From the NCBI GenBank assembly GCA_024363285.1, contig AP024710.1, positions 3,070,001 to 3,134,000 on the forward strand: a DNA stretch of 64,000 bases, written 5' to 3'. A program made the translations under genes and the position numbers. Numbering within the stretch: the stretch's first letter is position 1; the number at the start of each line of letters is the position of its first letter. Origin of the DNA: Leptolinea sp. HRD-7. Lineage in GTDB: Bacteria > Chloroflexota > Anaerolineae > Anaerolineales > Anaerolineaceae. The notes under the pieces are model-generated. The model worked only from the letters and a program-made list of their open reading frames with translations, was not told where the DNA came from and ran no database searches. This document shows positions 17,168-26,547 of the stretch, one piece after another.

Positions 17168-18109
17168 TTAGGAGTGATTTTCAAGGAAATGTGTAGCCTG
17201 AATTGCCGCCGCCGCGCCCATCCCGGCAGAAGTGATCACCTGCCTGAAATGCGAATCAGCCGCTTCTCCCGCGGCAAAAACACCGGGAATGCTAGTTTCA
17301 AGCATCGTATTCACGCGGATGACACCTTTTTCATCCATGTCCAACTGTCCAGAAAATAACCCCGTATTAGGGTTGTGACCGATAAAAATGAACACCCCGT
17401 CTATCGGCAATGTGTTTATTTCTCCGGTAATAACATTCTTTACCCTCAAACCACTCACTTTGGTATCACCCTGAACCTCTTCCACTACACTGTTCCACAA
17501 AAAGGATATGGAAGGGTGTTCTTTGGCTCGCTTCTGGAGAATCGCCCCCGCGCGCAGTGTGTCTCGCCGGTGGATGATCGTCACAGAAGAGGCAAAACGA
17601 GTAAGGAATAAAGCCTCTTCGATGGCACTGTCACCGCCGCCAACTACCGCAACAGATTTTCCTTTGTAGAACCACCCGTCACAGGTAGCGCAATAAGAGA
17701 CGCCTTTACCGGTAAATTCCTTTTCACCGGGAACATTCAGGTGGATTGGGCTGGCACCGGTGGCAATGATCAAGCTATCCGCCTTATACTGGCCCGAATC
17801 TGTGGTCACGGAAAACGGGTGTACCTTCAAGTCAACATTAGTTGCCATTTCATATGCAATACGTGCACCGAATTTCTCCGCCTGCTTCTGAAACAATTCC
17901 CCCAGTTCAGCTCCACCTACTCCATCCGGAAATCCGGGATAATTTTCGATAGTATCTGTAAGCGAGGCCTGCCCCCCTGGTTCGATTCCTCCAATTACCA
18001 ATGGGTTCAATTCAGCCCGAGCCGCGTAAAGCGCTGCCGATAGTCCAGCAGGGCCTGAACCAAGCACAATTACTTTTTCATGTTGTGGAGAGGATTTTTG
18101 ATCAAACAT
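17168..18109 (-). CDS. trxB: Thioredoxin reductase
   Basis: FAD/NADPH-dependent reductase of thioredoxin. GSGPAGLSAALYAAR (17-31) is the FAD Rossmann motif, the redox pair is C140-ATC-C143, and VVGGGDSAIEEALFLT is the NADPH-binding site. VFAAGEAADSHFRQ near the C-terminus is the second FAD motif; most family members have GD rather than GE there, a small deviation. The 313-residue length is typical of low-molecular-weight TrxR. No thioredoxin gene is adjacent. Confidence 0.95.
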   Translation of the reverse strand: MFDQKSSPQHEKVIVLGSGPAGLSAALYAARAELNPLVIGGIEPGGQASLTDTIENYPGFPDGVGGAELGELFQKQAEKFGARIAYEMATNVDLKVHPFSVTTDSGQYKADSLIIATGASPIHLNVPGEKEFTGKGVSYCATCDGWFYKGKSVAVVGGGDSAIEEALFLTRFASSVTIIHRRDTLRAGAILQKRAKEHPSISFLWNSVVEEVQGDTKVSGLRVKNVITGEINTLPIDGVFIFIGHNPNTGLFSGQLDMDEKGVIRVNTMLETSIPGVFAAGEAADSHFRQVITSAGMGAAAAIQATHFLENHS

Positions 18110-18207
18110 AGCAATCTGGTTTTTTCTCCTGCGAAATTACAATAATATAGGTTTCTAAAGTTAGACGGAAAGAAAATGATTTGGTTACACAGAATTATTC
18201 AACCATG

Positions 18208-18846
18208 TTAATCGGCCCGAGTTAAGACAGCTCTGGCCGGTGAACCATCCGAGCCCTTCAATTTGAGAGGCAGGCAAACCAGGTCGTAGTCACCCGCGTC
18301 CACCATAGAGAGGTCTACACCTTCGAGCAGTACAACCGCGGCTTTCAGGAAGACTTCATGAGTCGGCCGACTCTTTTTAAAGGGGGCCACCGAGAGGTAA
18401 TCCAATCCGACAAGTTTGACACCCATATCCACCAGCGCCTGCGCGCCGCTGTCGTCAATACCCGCGAATTCCGTGCGAAATTGTGAGCCATATTTCTTCC
18501 AGAAGGCAGAGTTATAGGTCTTAAAAAGCACCCGTTTGGTTCCTTCGTGAATACCACAGGCGAAAACAACATCACCCGTGATTACCGAGATATCATCCGG
18601 AATGCGAATCACCTGTGCCGGGCCGATGAGAGAATCGAGATCAAGGGTTTCGATGGTTTTACCGTTTGGAAGGAAATGGTAAGGTGCATCTACATGTGTA
18701 CCGGTATGACAGCCAATGTCCATCCGGGAAACGTTAGCATTTGCGCCATCTTCAATCTTGTTTACTCGTTGCACATTGATTTCCGGATCACCAGGCCAAA
18801 CAGGAATGTCAGGTGAAACAGGTAAAGAAATATCCCAGATTTTCAT
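18208..18846 (-). CDS. Cyclase-family metal-dependent hydrolase (kynurenine formamidase-like)
   Basis: The motif HTGTHVDAPYHF (47-58) is the HxGTHxDxPxH signature of the cyclase/KynB family; H47, H51, D53 and H57 bind the metal. 212 residues is the usual length. The ATG at 18846 has GGAGAG just upstream and is preferred over upstream in-frame starts. It follows a GH13 gene by 11 bp on the same strand, so both are probably co-transcribed. The family includes arylformamidases and isatin or cyclic amide hydrolases; nothing nearby supports tryptophan degradation, so the substrate is open. Confidence 0.85.
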   Translation of the reverse strand: MKIWDISLPVSPDIPVWPGDPEINVQRVNKIEDGANANVSRMDIGCHTGTHVDAPYHFLPNGKTIETLDLDSLIGPAQVIRIPDDISVITGDVVFACGIHEGTKRVLFKTYNSAFWKKYGSQFRTEFAGIDDSGAQALVDMGVKLVGLDYLSVAPFKKSRPTHEVFLKAAVVLLEGVDLSMVDAGDYDLVCLPLKLKGSDGSPARAVLTRAD

Positions 18847-18857
18847 AATTCTCTCCA

Positions 18858-20327
18858 TCAAATAGTTGTAGATAAACAATGGAATCCCCACGCGGGCAGT
18901 TCTACAAATAAACCTTCCTCCGCGAGTTTTGTTCCATCACGCACAAATATTTCACTTTTAATCTCATCATGGAATTCTACTTGTCTGCCAGGTTCAATCT
19001 TCCAGGGAAGACTAACTTTTCCCTGTGACGGGTTCTCACAATAATTTACAACAATCAACAATTCTTTGCCATGTATGTGCCAGCAATACGCAATTAAATT
19101 ATGGCACGATTGGTTATCCGGCCATCCACTGACGTTACATAATTCCCAGGTACTATCCGCAGAAATGTCTTTTACCCCCAGCATAAGCAATTGGAAGAAG
19201 TTTCGAATCTCTACATCCGGCAGCTCATTTTGACGCCGCCCGAGTAAAACATGATTGCGTATCTTACGTCCATCCCATTGCCCTTCATATAATAATAACG
19301 CACCGGGGAGAGATATAGAGATCAACGTTGCCGCCTTCAATCGATCTACTGGAAGAATGCCGGCCGCCCGGGGTTCATCATGGTTCTCTAAAAACCGTAC
19401 CAGATGTACCTGATAGTCCACATCAGCTTTGAGATGCTGTTTAATAGTATCGGCGGTTTCTCGAATCAACCGGTCATATAAACGCTTATCGTAGCAGTAA
19501 TCAAATCCCAATTGAATTAAGTCCCACTCCAAATCCCAGTACGCTTCCGCGATAAATAAAAAATTTGGAAATTTATCACGCACATCCAATATGACATCAT
19601 GCCAGAATTCTGTGTCAGGCGGGTTACCCGCGCGATTCTGCCATGTGTATGAGAAAACATGATTGATCAACAACATAGCCATATCACATCGAACACCGTC
19701 ACACAATGAGCCAATTTTTATTATTTGCTCGCTGGCTGCTTTTCTGTATGATATGGAAAACGCGTTTAATTGAGCCACATCCTGCCAGGGTGGGAAGAAT
19801 GGATCGCGTCCTTTACAAAAAAATCCGCTTGATGCCTCAAAAAATTCACGTGGATATTGTAAATAATCCGATTCTGAACTCTTAATATAGTATTCTGGAT
19901 GAGTAGTGATCCATTTATGATCCTGCGATGTATGATTGGGGACAAAATCAAGGATAAGCTTTAATCCCAGATTGTTTAACTTTTTCTTTAAATTTTTTAA
20001 CGATTCTGTCCCTCCCAGCCCGATGTCAACAGAGTATTCTTTTACACAGTAAGGAGAACCCGGGAGATCTTCCATCTTCCAATCAGGCAGAGATTGAGCG
20101 TATTCGTCGTATAGATCAACATTGGCCTGACTGATTCGCCGGCCAATCGGGCTTCTTGTCCAGACACCCATAAGCCAAATAGCCGTAAATCCAAGAGAAA
20201 TCAGCCTCTTCCATTCTTCATCAGGGATAGAATCGAGAGTTAAAGAGTATCCGGCTTTAACCTCAAGCTCAGCAATCCAGACCCAGGTGTTAATTTCAGC
20301 AATGATCAAGCGATTCTTGGTTGACAT
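18858..20327 (-). CDS. GH13 alpha-amylase-family enzyme
   Basis: Acts on alpha-glucans. All four GH13 regions are visible: DFVPNH (127-132), GVRCDMAM with nucleophile D215, FIAEAYWD with acid/base E261, and LENHDE with transition-state residue D317. Domain B lies between 133 and 205, and a C-terminal beta domain follows from about 400. There is no signal peptide, so it is cytoplasmic. The 489-residue protein starts at an ATG near the GH13 fold without extra domains. It belongs to a set of three alpha-glucan enzymes within 10 kb (with the GH13 giant and GH57). Hydrolase or transglycosidase cannot be decided from sequence. Confidence 0.92.
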   Translation of the reverse strand: MSTKNRLIIAEINTWVWIAELEVKAGYSLTLDSIPDEEWKRLISLGFTAIWLMGVWTRSPIGRRISQANVDLYDEYAQSLPDWKMEDLPGSPYCVKEYSVDIGLGGTESLKNLKKKLNNLGLKLILDFVPNHTSQDHKWITTHPEYYIKSSESDYLQYPREFFEASSGFFCKGRDPFFPPWQDVAQLNAFSISYRKAASEQIIKIGSLCDGVRCDMAMLLINHVFSYTWQNRAGNPPDTEFWHDVILDVRDKFPNFLFIAEAYWDLEWDLIQLGFDYCYDKRLYDRLIRETADTIKQHLKADVDYQVHLVRFLENHDEPRAAGILPVDRLKAATLISISLPGALLLYEGQWDGRKIRNHVLLGRRQNELPDVEIRNFFQLLMLGVKDISADSTWELCNVSGWPDNQSCHNLIAYCWHIHGKELLIVVNYCENPSQGKVSLPWKIEPGRQVEFHDEIKSEIFVRDGTKLAEEGLFVELPAWGFHCLSTTI

Positions 20328-20509
20328 AATTTTCGTATACCCCGCTATTTAAAATGGGTACGAGTTTATTGTAGATAAAATAACACGTCATAGAATAATT
20401 TGCAAATACACACCATTAATATGCAACAAAATCTGTTATTATGCGTATGATTAATAGATTTGATAGTTTTACTAAATCCATTGTAATTATCTGGTTGTTT
20501 GGAGGCAAA

Positions 20510-20875
20510 ATGAAATCTTTTCTTATTAGATTATTGATCAACGCCGTCGCGTTGTATGTAACCATTCAATTCATTCCCGGAATCTATTTTTCCGGTGGTA
20601 TAGACACGCTGCTAATCCTGGCTTTTATTTTCGGTCTGGTAAATGCCATAATTAAACCGTTGTTCTCCTTTTTGACCTGCGGTTTTTACGTTATAACACT
20701 GGGGTTGTTTACTTTCATTGCCAACGCTGCCATGCTCTGGTTAACCGGTAGTATCGCGCAGATGGTTGGAATTGATTTTTCCATCGAAAACTTCTGGGCT
20801 GCCATTATTGGCGCACTGGTTATCAGCATTGTCAGTTTTGTGCTGTCTCTCTTTCTTGACCGTAAAGAGAAATAA
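20510..20875 (+). CDS. Phage-holin-family (PF04020-like) membrane protein
   Basis: 121 residues with four predicted spans. FGLVNAIIKPLFSFLT and the pattern LPGIYFSGG / LGLFTFIANAAMLWL are typical of the YvlD/mycobacterial holin-like family. GGAGG lies 4-5 nt before the ATG at 20510, so the upstream ATG at 20441 is not used. A TATTAT at 20437-20442 is a candidate -10. In other bacteria the family is linked to envelope stress rather than to lysis. Followed by a strong terminator. Confidence 0.88.
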   Translation: MKSFLIRLLINAVALYVTIQFIPGIYFSGGIDTLLILAFIFGLVNAIIKPLFSFLTCGFYVITLGLFTFIANAAMLWLTGSIAQMVGIDFSIENFWAAIIGALVISIVSFVLSLFLDRKEK

Positions 20876-20889
20876 TCAAGTGTATACTC

Positions 20890-20930
20890 AAAAAACGCCG
20901 GAGTGTACTATACACATTCCGGCGTTTTTT
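20890..20930 (+). terminator. Rho-independent terminator
   Basis: AAAAAACGCCGGA pairs with TTCCGGCGTTTTTT across an interrupted stem extended by TGTA/TACA, followed by a T tract. It ends the holin-like gene transcript and insulates the thiolase operon. Confidence 0.88.
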
Positions 20931-20962
20931 CGTCTTTGAGAGTTTCTGAGACTTGTTGAATT

Positions 20963-20968
20963 TATAAT
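20963..20968 (+). promoter_or_regulatory. -10 box upstream of the thiolase gene
   Basis: TATAAT, 24 nt before the ATG at 20993, which has GAGGA directly upstream. No well-spaced -35 hexamer is seen. Confidence 0.45.
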
Positions 20969-20992
20969 AGACGAAAAAAAAATGAGGACAAT

Positions 20993-22150
20993 ATGCGCGA
21001 AGTCGCTGTTATCGGAATTGGCCAAACCCGGGTAGAAGAACACTGGGATAAATCTCTTCGCGAGATCGCGGGAGAGGCAATATTTCTCGCTCAACAAGAA
21101 TGCGGACTTGAACACGCGGATAGTCTGTTCATCGGAAATATGATGTCCGGCTCGGCTAACCGCCAGCAACATCTGGGATCATATATCGCGGATTGGATTG
21201 GTATGCGATTCACTGAAGGATATCATATCGAATCGGCGTGTAGTTCCGGAGCGGCAGCGTTCCGATCTGCGGTTATGGCTGTCGCGTCCGGTTCAGTGGA
21301 CTCAGCCATCGCCGTAGGCGTGGAAAAAATGACCGATTCGCCCGGCGCGGAAATCACCACGCAATTGGCTACTGCCGCCGATGCAGACTGGGAAGCCGAT
21401 ATGGGGCTTTCGTTTGTGGCAATCAACGCCTTGATCATGCAGCGTTACCTGCATGAATATCATTGGACAAAAGACGACTTTGCTGGCTTTTCCATCAACG
21501 CGCACGCCAACGGCGCCAAGAACCCCTACGCCCGCTTTCAGGAGCCCATTTCAAAAGCCTCCTATCAGAAAGCCCCGATGATCGCTGATCCTATAAACCT
21601 TATGGATGCGTCACCCATGGGAGATGGTGCCGCGGCTGCCATTGTTGTTCCAGTTGAAATGATCCACCGGCAAAAAGGTCATAAATTGATCAAAGTAGCT
21701 GCCTCTACCGCAGCCACAGATACAATTGCGGCACATGCGCGCCTCCGACCGATTTGGCTTTCGGCTGCTGAGAAATCAGTCAAGCAGGCATATGCGCAGG
21801 CTGGAATTTCTCCCTCGGATATCGGCGTTTTCGAACTACATGACGCGTTTACCATTATGGCAGCATTATCATTGGAAGCCTGCGGGTTTGTTGAACCCGG
21901 ACAGGGACCCAAAATGGCAATAGAAGAACAGATCTGCCCAAAGGGACGCGTTCCCATTGCCACTCGGGGAGGTTTGAAAGCTCGTGGACATCCGGTTGGC
22001 GCGACCGGGATGTATCAGATTGTAGAAGTTGTTCAGCAATTGCGCGGCGAAGCCGGTGAAACTCAGGTGGAACGACCGGTTTACGGCATGGCACAAAATA
22101 TTGGCGGCAGCGGCTCGAATATTATTACCCACATTTTGAGAGCTGAGTAA
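20993..22150 (+). CDS. Thiolase-family acyltransferase
   Basis: 385 residues with catalytic C83 in ESACSSGAAAF and H333 in GGLKARGHPVGATG, plus the C-terminal NIGGSGSN loop. The SACSSG and RGHPVGATG forms are those of the archaeal/SCP-x-like thiolases rather than degradative FadA types. In archaea this type works with HMG-CoA synthase and a DUF35 protein at the start of the mevalonate route, and a mevalonate-pathway gene lies at 56589. No DUF35 partner is adjacent here, so that role is only a suggestion. First gene of an operon: the next gene starts 5 bp after its stop. Confidence 0.88.
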   Translation: MREVAVIGIGQTRVEEHWDKSLREIAGEAIFLAQQECGLEHADSLFIGNMMSGSANRQQHLGSYIADWIGMRFTEGYHIESACSSGAAAFRSAVMAVASGSVDSAIAVGVEKMTDSPGAEITTQLATAADADWEADMGLSFVAINALIMQRYLHEYHWTKDDFAGFSINAHANGAKNPYARFQEPISKASYQKAPMIADPINLMDASPMGDGAAAAIVVPVEMIHRQKGHKLIKVAASTAATDTIAAHARLRPIWLSAAEKSVKQAYAQAGISPSDIGVFELHDAFTIMAALSLEACGFVEPGQGPKMAIEEQICPKGRVPIATRGGLKARGHPVGATGMYQIVEVVQQLRGEAGETQVERPVYGMAQNIGGSGSNIITHILRAE

Positions 22151-22155
22151 TCTGT

Positions 22156-23028
22156 ATGCCTGATGTAAGCATTGAAATCATCCAATCGTACCGCCGAAAA
22201 ACATATCGCATAGATCCTTCCTCCCGGATACATAATCGGGAGGAAGCTGTTCAATTTGTCAACGAACGTGGTTTTATCTCATTCTGGCCGATTAAGGACA
22301 TAACAATGCCCAGTCTTTGGGTGGCAGCCAATGGCAACCGCCCCGTTTCAGATGACCATGACGACCCGGGTCATGTGACATGGGACTGGAAAGATGATCT
22401 GCTTGGAAAGAAAAAATGGTATTACGGCCGGGTACTTGCCTTAAAAAATTGCATGATATCGCTGGAAATGTTGCCTTACTTTTACGCTCTTTCACCGAAT
22501 TACGGCGATCCGGAAAATGACTACCTTGATGATTACAAAAAAGGTGTTTTACCTGTGGAAGCCCGACAGGTATATGAAACACTGCTAAAGGAAGGCGAAA
22601 TTGATTCAATCTCACTGAGAAAGAAGTCACACCTGGGGTCAGCCGATTCTAATAGCCGTTTTAATAAGGCTCTCGAAATTCTACAGGCATCTTTCCGTAT
22701 CGCGCCATCCGGTATCAGTGATGCCGGTTCGTGGCACTATTCCTTTACCTATGATCTCTTTCACAAGCAATATCCAGAGGCGGTTGAAAGATCTCGCTTG
22801 ATCTCTGAAGATATCGCGCGAAATACTATTCTAAAAAAATATTTCCTGTCTGTTGGCGCTTGCACTCGCCGTGATTTGAATAAAATATTCCGATGGGTTC
22901 CCTTTATTCTTGATCAGACACTCCATCAATTACGAGATTCTGGATTGATACAGGAAGAAATCGCCATATCAGACGAGAAACATCCATATTATATGTTACA
23001 GTCCCTCTTTCCCTCCATAAGCCAATAA
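22156..23028 (+). CDS. AlkZ-related winged-helix protein
   Basis: 290 residues. The pattern of a short N-terminal domain followed by winged-helix-like units (KYFLSVGACTRRDLNKIF, then LDQTLHQLRDSGLI) resembles the AlkZ/YcaQ (COG3214) group, DNA glycosylases of alkylated or crosslinked bases. RHxxx-type catalytic motifs of true AlkZ (QxQ/QxD) are not obvious, so an AlkZ-related protein of unknown activity is the safer name. Starts 5 bp after the thiolase stop and is followed by the giant GH13 gene 54 bp later; functional connection unclear. Confidence 0.5.
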   Translation: MPDVSIEIIQSYRRKTYRIDPSSRIHNREEAVQFVNERGFISFWPIKDITMPSLWVAANGNRPVSDDHDDPGHVTWDWKDDLLGKKKWYYGRVLALKNCMISLEMLPYFYALSPNYGDPENDYLDDYKKGVLPVEARQVYETLLKEGEIDSISLRKKSHLGSADSNSRFNKALEILQASFRIAPSGISDAGSWHYSFTYDLFHKQYPEAVERSRLISEDIARNTILKKYFLSVGACTRRDLNKIFRWVPFILDQTLHQLRDSGLIQEEIAISDEKHPYYMLQSLFPSISQ

Positions 23029-23082
23029 AACATATAATTATGGTATTACACTATGCCGCCTTTCGGGAAGGATGGATATACC

Positions 23083-26000
23083 ATGGAATTTCATATCTCT
23101 CGCGTCGCGCGTGACCGGTATTTACTGGACCAATCCTTTTTTTCTTTTAATGGAAATGTGATCTTTGCGAATTTTCATGCCGCCCGCCTATTCGCCCAAA
23201 AGATTAACCAGAATCGTGATGTCATCCATTACCCCGAAAAAGCTATAAAAGCCGGTCAGATCAACGCTCTCGGGTTGATCGATGAGATCATGCATTATGT
23301 TTTTAAAACTTACAGAGAACAGAAGAACCCGGGTGTTTTGGTCAAATTGCTGACCCATCTGACGGAGAAATTTGGTGAAAAAAACCTGGACCATTTATTG
23401 ATCGAATTCTGTAGTGAATTTCCACCAAAAAGTGTCTATGCGAAAGAAATAGATATAAAGTCTTATCTTGCCGCCTCTGAAAACGGCGTTTCAAACCGAT
23501 TAATTACTCTTGAAGAGATCATTTTCCTCTGGGTAACTAACCGCAATCCGGCTGCCACAACACAATTCCTTGAACTGTTTGATGAAAAACACCTTTCAAC
23601 TACCACCAAATATGATCTGATCTTGCAAGAAATTCAAACCTTTTTCTACTCTGAACCCTTGTTTGGGCCGGAAAATCAGAATCTAATTGATATGTTCCTG
23701 GCTCCAGCCATTGCCGTGCCAAATTCCCTGCCCGGCCAATTAGAATTTATCCGTTCTCGTTGGGGTATTCTTCTCGGAGAATACCTTTTCCGTCTGCTTA
23801 GCAGTCTGGATTTAGTCCGAGAAGAGGAAAAGCTCAGTTTTGCAGGCGGCGGACCAGGTGAAACCCGGGTTCCGGTATATTCACACGTTCTTATGGATAG
23901 CGAACATGAACAATACTCCGCTGACCGTGAATGGATGCCGCGTCTTGTCCTTTTAGCAAAAAACACACTTGTATGGCTTGATCAATTAAGCAAAAAATTT
24001 ACAAGACCCATCACCCGCCTGGACCAGATTCCGGATGAAGAACTTGACGAACTTGCCTCACGCGGATTTACCGGTCTGTGGTTAATTGGACTGTGGGAAC
24101 GCAGCACAGCCTCTGCCCGCATCAAACAAATGTGCGGCAATCCCGATGCTGTGTCGTCAGCTTATTCTCTGGCCCGATACGAAATTGCCAATGAAATTGG
24201 CGGGCATGAAGCCTATGAAAATTTGCGCAACCGGGCCTGGCAACGCGGCATCCGCCTCGCCAGTGATATGGTTCCTAACCACATGGCGATTGACAGTGAC
24301 TGGGTCATTCATAATCCTGACCGATTCCTTTCTCTTCCTTACAGCCCGTTTCCCGGTTACACATTTGACGGCCCCGATCTCTCACCCGACCCAAACATTG
24401 AGATCAAGATTGATGATCATTATTACAACCGAACTGACGCGGCTGTCACCTTCCGCCGCGTGGACAAGCGAAATGGAGATACCCGATACATCTATCATGG
24501 CAATGACGGCACCAGCATGCCATGGAATGACACCGCTCAGTTGAATTACCTGAATCCAGAAGTGCGTGAAGCTGTGATCCAGACCATTCTGGATGTCGCC
24601 CGAAAGTTTCCTATCATCCGTTTCGATGCCGCAATGACCCTTGCCCGGCGACACTTTCAGCGCCTTTGGTTCCCCGAACCGGGTACAGGGGGAGATATAC
24701 CCTCTCGAGCGGAACATGGCATCGCGCGTGACGCGTTCCTGGCAGCTATGCCCCAGGAATTCTGGCGTGAGGTTGTCGACCGGGTGGCAAAAGAAGCCCC
24801 TGACACGTTGCTTCTTGCCGAAGCCTTCTGGCTGATGGAAGGTTACTTTGTCCGTACGCTGGGAATGCACCGTGTATACAACAGTGCTTTTATGAATATG
24901 CTGCGTGATGAAGAGAATGCGAAATTTCGACAGCTTATTAAGAATACGCTCGAATTTGACCCTGAGATCCTGCGCCGCTATGTAAATTTCATTTCTAATC
25001 CCGATGAACGAACCGCGGTTGACCAGTTTGGCAAGGGAGATAAGTATTTCGGTGTTTGCACCCTGATGACCACGATACCCGGATTACCCATGTTCGGGCA
25101 TGGTCAGATCGAAGGGTACACCGAAAAATATGGCATGGAGTATAAGCGCGCCTATTACGATGAAAAGCCTGATCAAACACTCGTAGAAAGACACGAGCGT
25201 GAAATCTTCCCGCTTATCCGAAAACGCGAACTTTTTGCCGGTATAGAAAACTTCTACCTCTATGACTTTTTCACAGATCATGGAAATGTGGATGAAAACG
25301 TGATCGCCTTCACAAATGGTCTGGGCAATGACCGTGTACTGGTGGCATACCATAACCGCTTTGGAGAGACATCGGGGTGGATCAAAACATCCTGTGCCTA
25401 CACCAAACGCGGCCCCGACGGTCACCGCCGATTGGTTCAAACATCACTGATAGACGGATTAGGGATAAAAGCCGGAGACAACAGTTATATTATCTTCCGT
25501 GACCAGAACAGTGGATTGGAATATATCCGTCCGGTATCCGAGTTGGGAGACAGAGGTTTGTTCCTCCATCTACGAGCGTATACCTGTATCGTTTTTACCG
25601 ATTTCAGACAGGTGGAAGATGACTCATCCCACCTGTATCGCCAATTGTGTAACATGCTTCACGGTGAAGGAGTACCTTCTATTACCGATTCGATGCGTGA
25701 AATTCTTTTAAAATCCGTTCTTGAACCTATGGGTGAAATCCTGAATACCGGATATCTGAATTACCTGAACAATGAGATACTTAAACCTTCCAATAACGTG
25801 GAAGACGTATTGAAGATCAAAGAAGAAGCCCGGATAAAAATGCAGCATTTGGTAGACGGAGCATTATGCATCTATCGATCGAACGTACTCATAAATGACA
25901 TAATTGACGAAACAGCCCGCTTGATCGAATTGATCCTGGTGCTTTCCAATAAACCTGCTGGTAAATCCACACCGGGGTATGAAATCAAATTAAAAATGTC

Positions 26001-26547
26001 ACAATCGCTTCAAGAGAATACCGGCCTACGACTTGCTGCTGTGATCTATTCGTATTTCGCCCACATTGGCAAGATAGTTGATCCAGATGATATTCGCAAC
26101 AGTAGTATAAGTTTGTTTGATGAATGGAAGGCAGGCAGATATATTGAAAATACCGTCAGTGGACTGGGATTATCCCAACAGGATGCCATCAGAGTAGTAA
26201 AAATGGTCAGAGTAATGATTAGCATGCAGAAATGGATCGATGATCCAGCATGCCAGGACCCGGCTGCGTTCCTGAAAGCTACTCTCAGCAACCCGGATAT
26301 TCAACTCTTACTACAAATGAACCGCTACCAGGATATTCTCTGGTATTCGAAAGAAGGATTTGACGACTTTATCAGTTGTCTTATGGCTTCCGTAGTTCTT
26401 GAACCGGATTTAACCGATCCTTCCGTCCAATACGAACGGATACTTGTTGCCCGCCAGTTGCTCGCTACGTTACTGAAAGCGTCAGATAACGCAGGATACC
26501 AGGTGGAAAAACTGATTCAAGTGTTAGAAGAACCGGAGGTCCAGTAA
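23083..26547 (+). CDS. Very large protein with a central GH13 alpha-amylase domain
   Basis: 1154 residues from the ATG at 23083 (GGATGG 7 nt upstream; an ATG at 23053 would add 10 residues and has no RBS). Residues about 1-270 are helical and unrecognised. The GH13 domain covers about 275-850, with DMVPNH in region I, IIRFDAAM (nucleophile D515), LLLAEAFW (acid/base E580) and FISNPDERT (D641). The last 300 residues are predicted helical. Region IV has NPD where GH13 enzymes normally have NHD, so the usual transition-state His is absent. No signal peptide. Its 3' end overlaps the convergent GH57 gene by 31 bp. Activity is unproven; it could be a transglycosidase or a maltokinase-like partner in glycogen turnover. 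Confidence 0.83.
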   Translation: MEFHISRVARDRYLLDQSFFSFNGNVIFANFHAARLFAQKINQNRDVIHYPEKAIKAGQINALGLIDEIMHYVFKTYREQKNPGVLVKLLTHLTEKFGEKNLDHLLIEFCSEFPPKSVYAKEIDIKSYLAASENGVSNRLITLEEIIFLWVTNRNPAATTQFLELFDEKHLSTTTKYDLILQEIQTFFYSEPLFGPENQNLIDMFLAPAIAVPNSLPGQLEFIRSRWGILLGEYLFRLLSSLDLVREEEKLSFAGGGPGETRVPVYSHVLMDSEHEQYSADREWMPRLVLLAKNTLVWLDQLSKKFTRPITRLDQIPDEELDELASRGFTGLWLIGLWERSTASARIKQMCGNPDAVSSAYSLARYEIANEIGGHEAYENLRNRAWQRGIRLASDMVPNHMAIDSDWVIHNPDRFLSLPYSPFPGYTFDGPDLSPDPNIEIKIDDHYYNRTDAAVTFRRVDKRNGDTRYIYHGNDGTSMPWNDTAQLNYLNPEVREAVIQTILDVARKFPIIRFDAAMTLARRHFQRLWFPEPGTGGDIPSRAEHGIARDAFLAAMPQEFWREVVDRVAKEAPDTLLLAEAFWLMEGYFVRTLGMHRVYNSAFMNMLRDEENAKFRQLIKNTLEFDPEILRRYVNFISNPDERTAVDQFGKGDKYFGVCTLMTTIPGLPMFGHGQIEGYTEKYGMEYKRAYYDEKPDQTLVERHEREIFPLIRKRELFAGIENFYLYDFFTDHGNVDENVIAFTNGLGNDRVLVAYHNRFGETSGWIKTSCAYTKRGPDGHRRLVQTSLIDGLGIKAGDNSYIIFRDQNSGLEYIRPVSELGDRGLFLHLRAYTCIVFTDFRQVEDDSSHLYRQLCNMLHGEGVPSITDSMREILLKSVLEPMGEILNTGYLNYLNNEILKPSNNVEDVLKIKEEARIKMQHLVDGALCIYRSNVLINDIIDETARLIELILVLSNKPAGKSTPGYEIKLKMSQSLQENTGLRLAAVIYSYFAHIGKIVDPDDIRNSSISLFDEWKAGRYIENTVSGLGLSQQDAIRVVKMVRVMISMQKWIDDPACQDPAAFLKATLSNPDIQLLLQMNRYQDILWYSKEGFDDFISCLMASVVLEPDLTDPSVQYERILVARQLLATLLKASDNAGYQVEKLIQVLEEPEVQ

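Noticed and set aside
20441..20509. Earlier ATG for the holin-like protein
   Set aside because: GGAGG directly before 20510 and the family N-terminus point to the later ATG.
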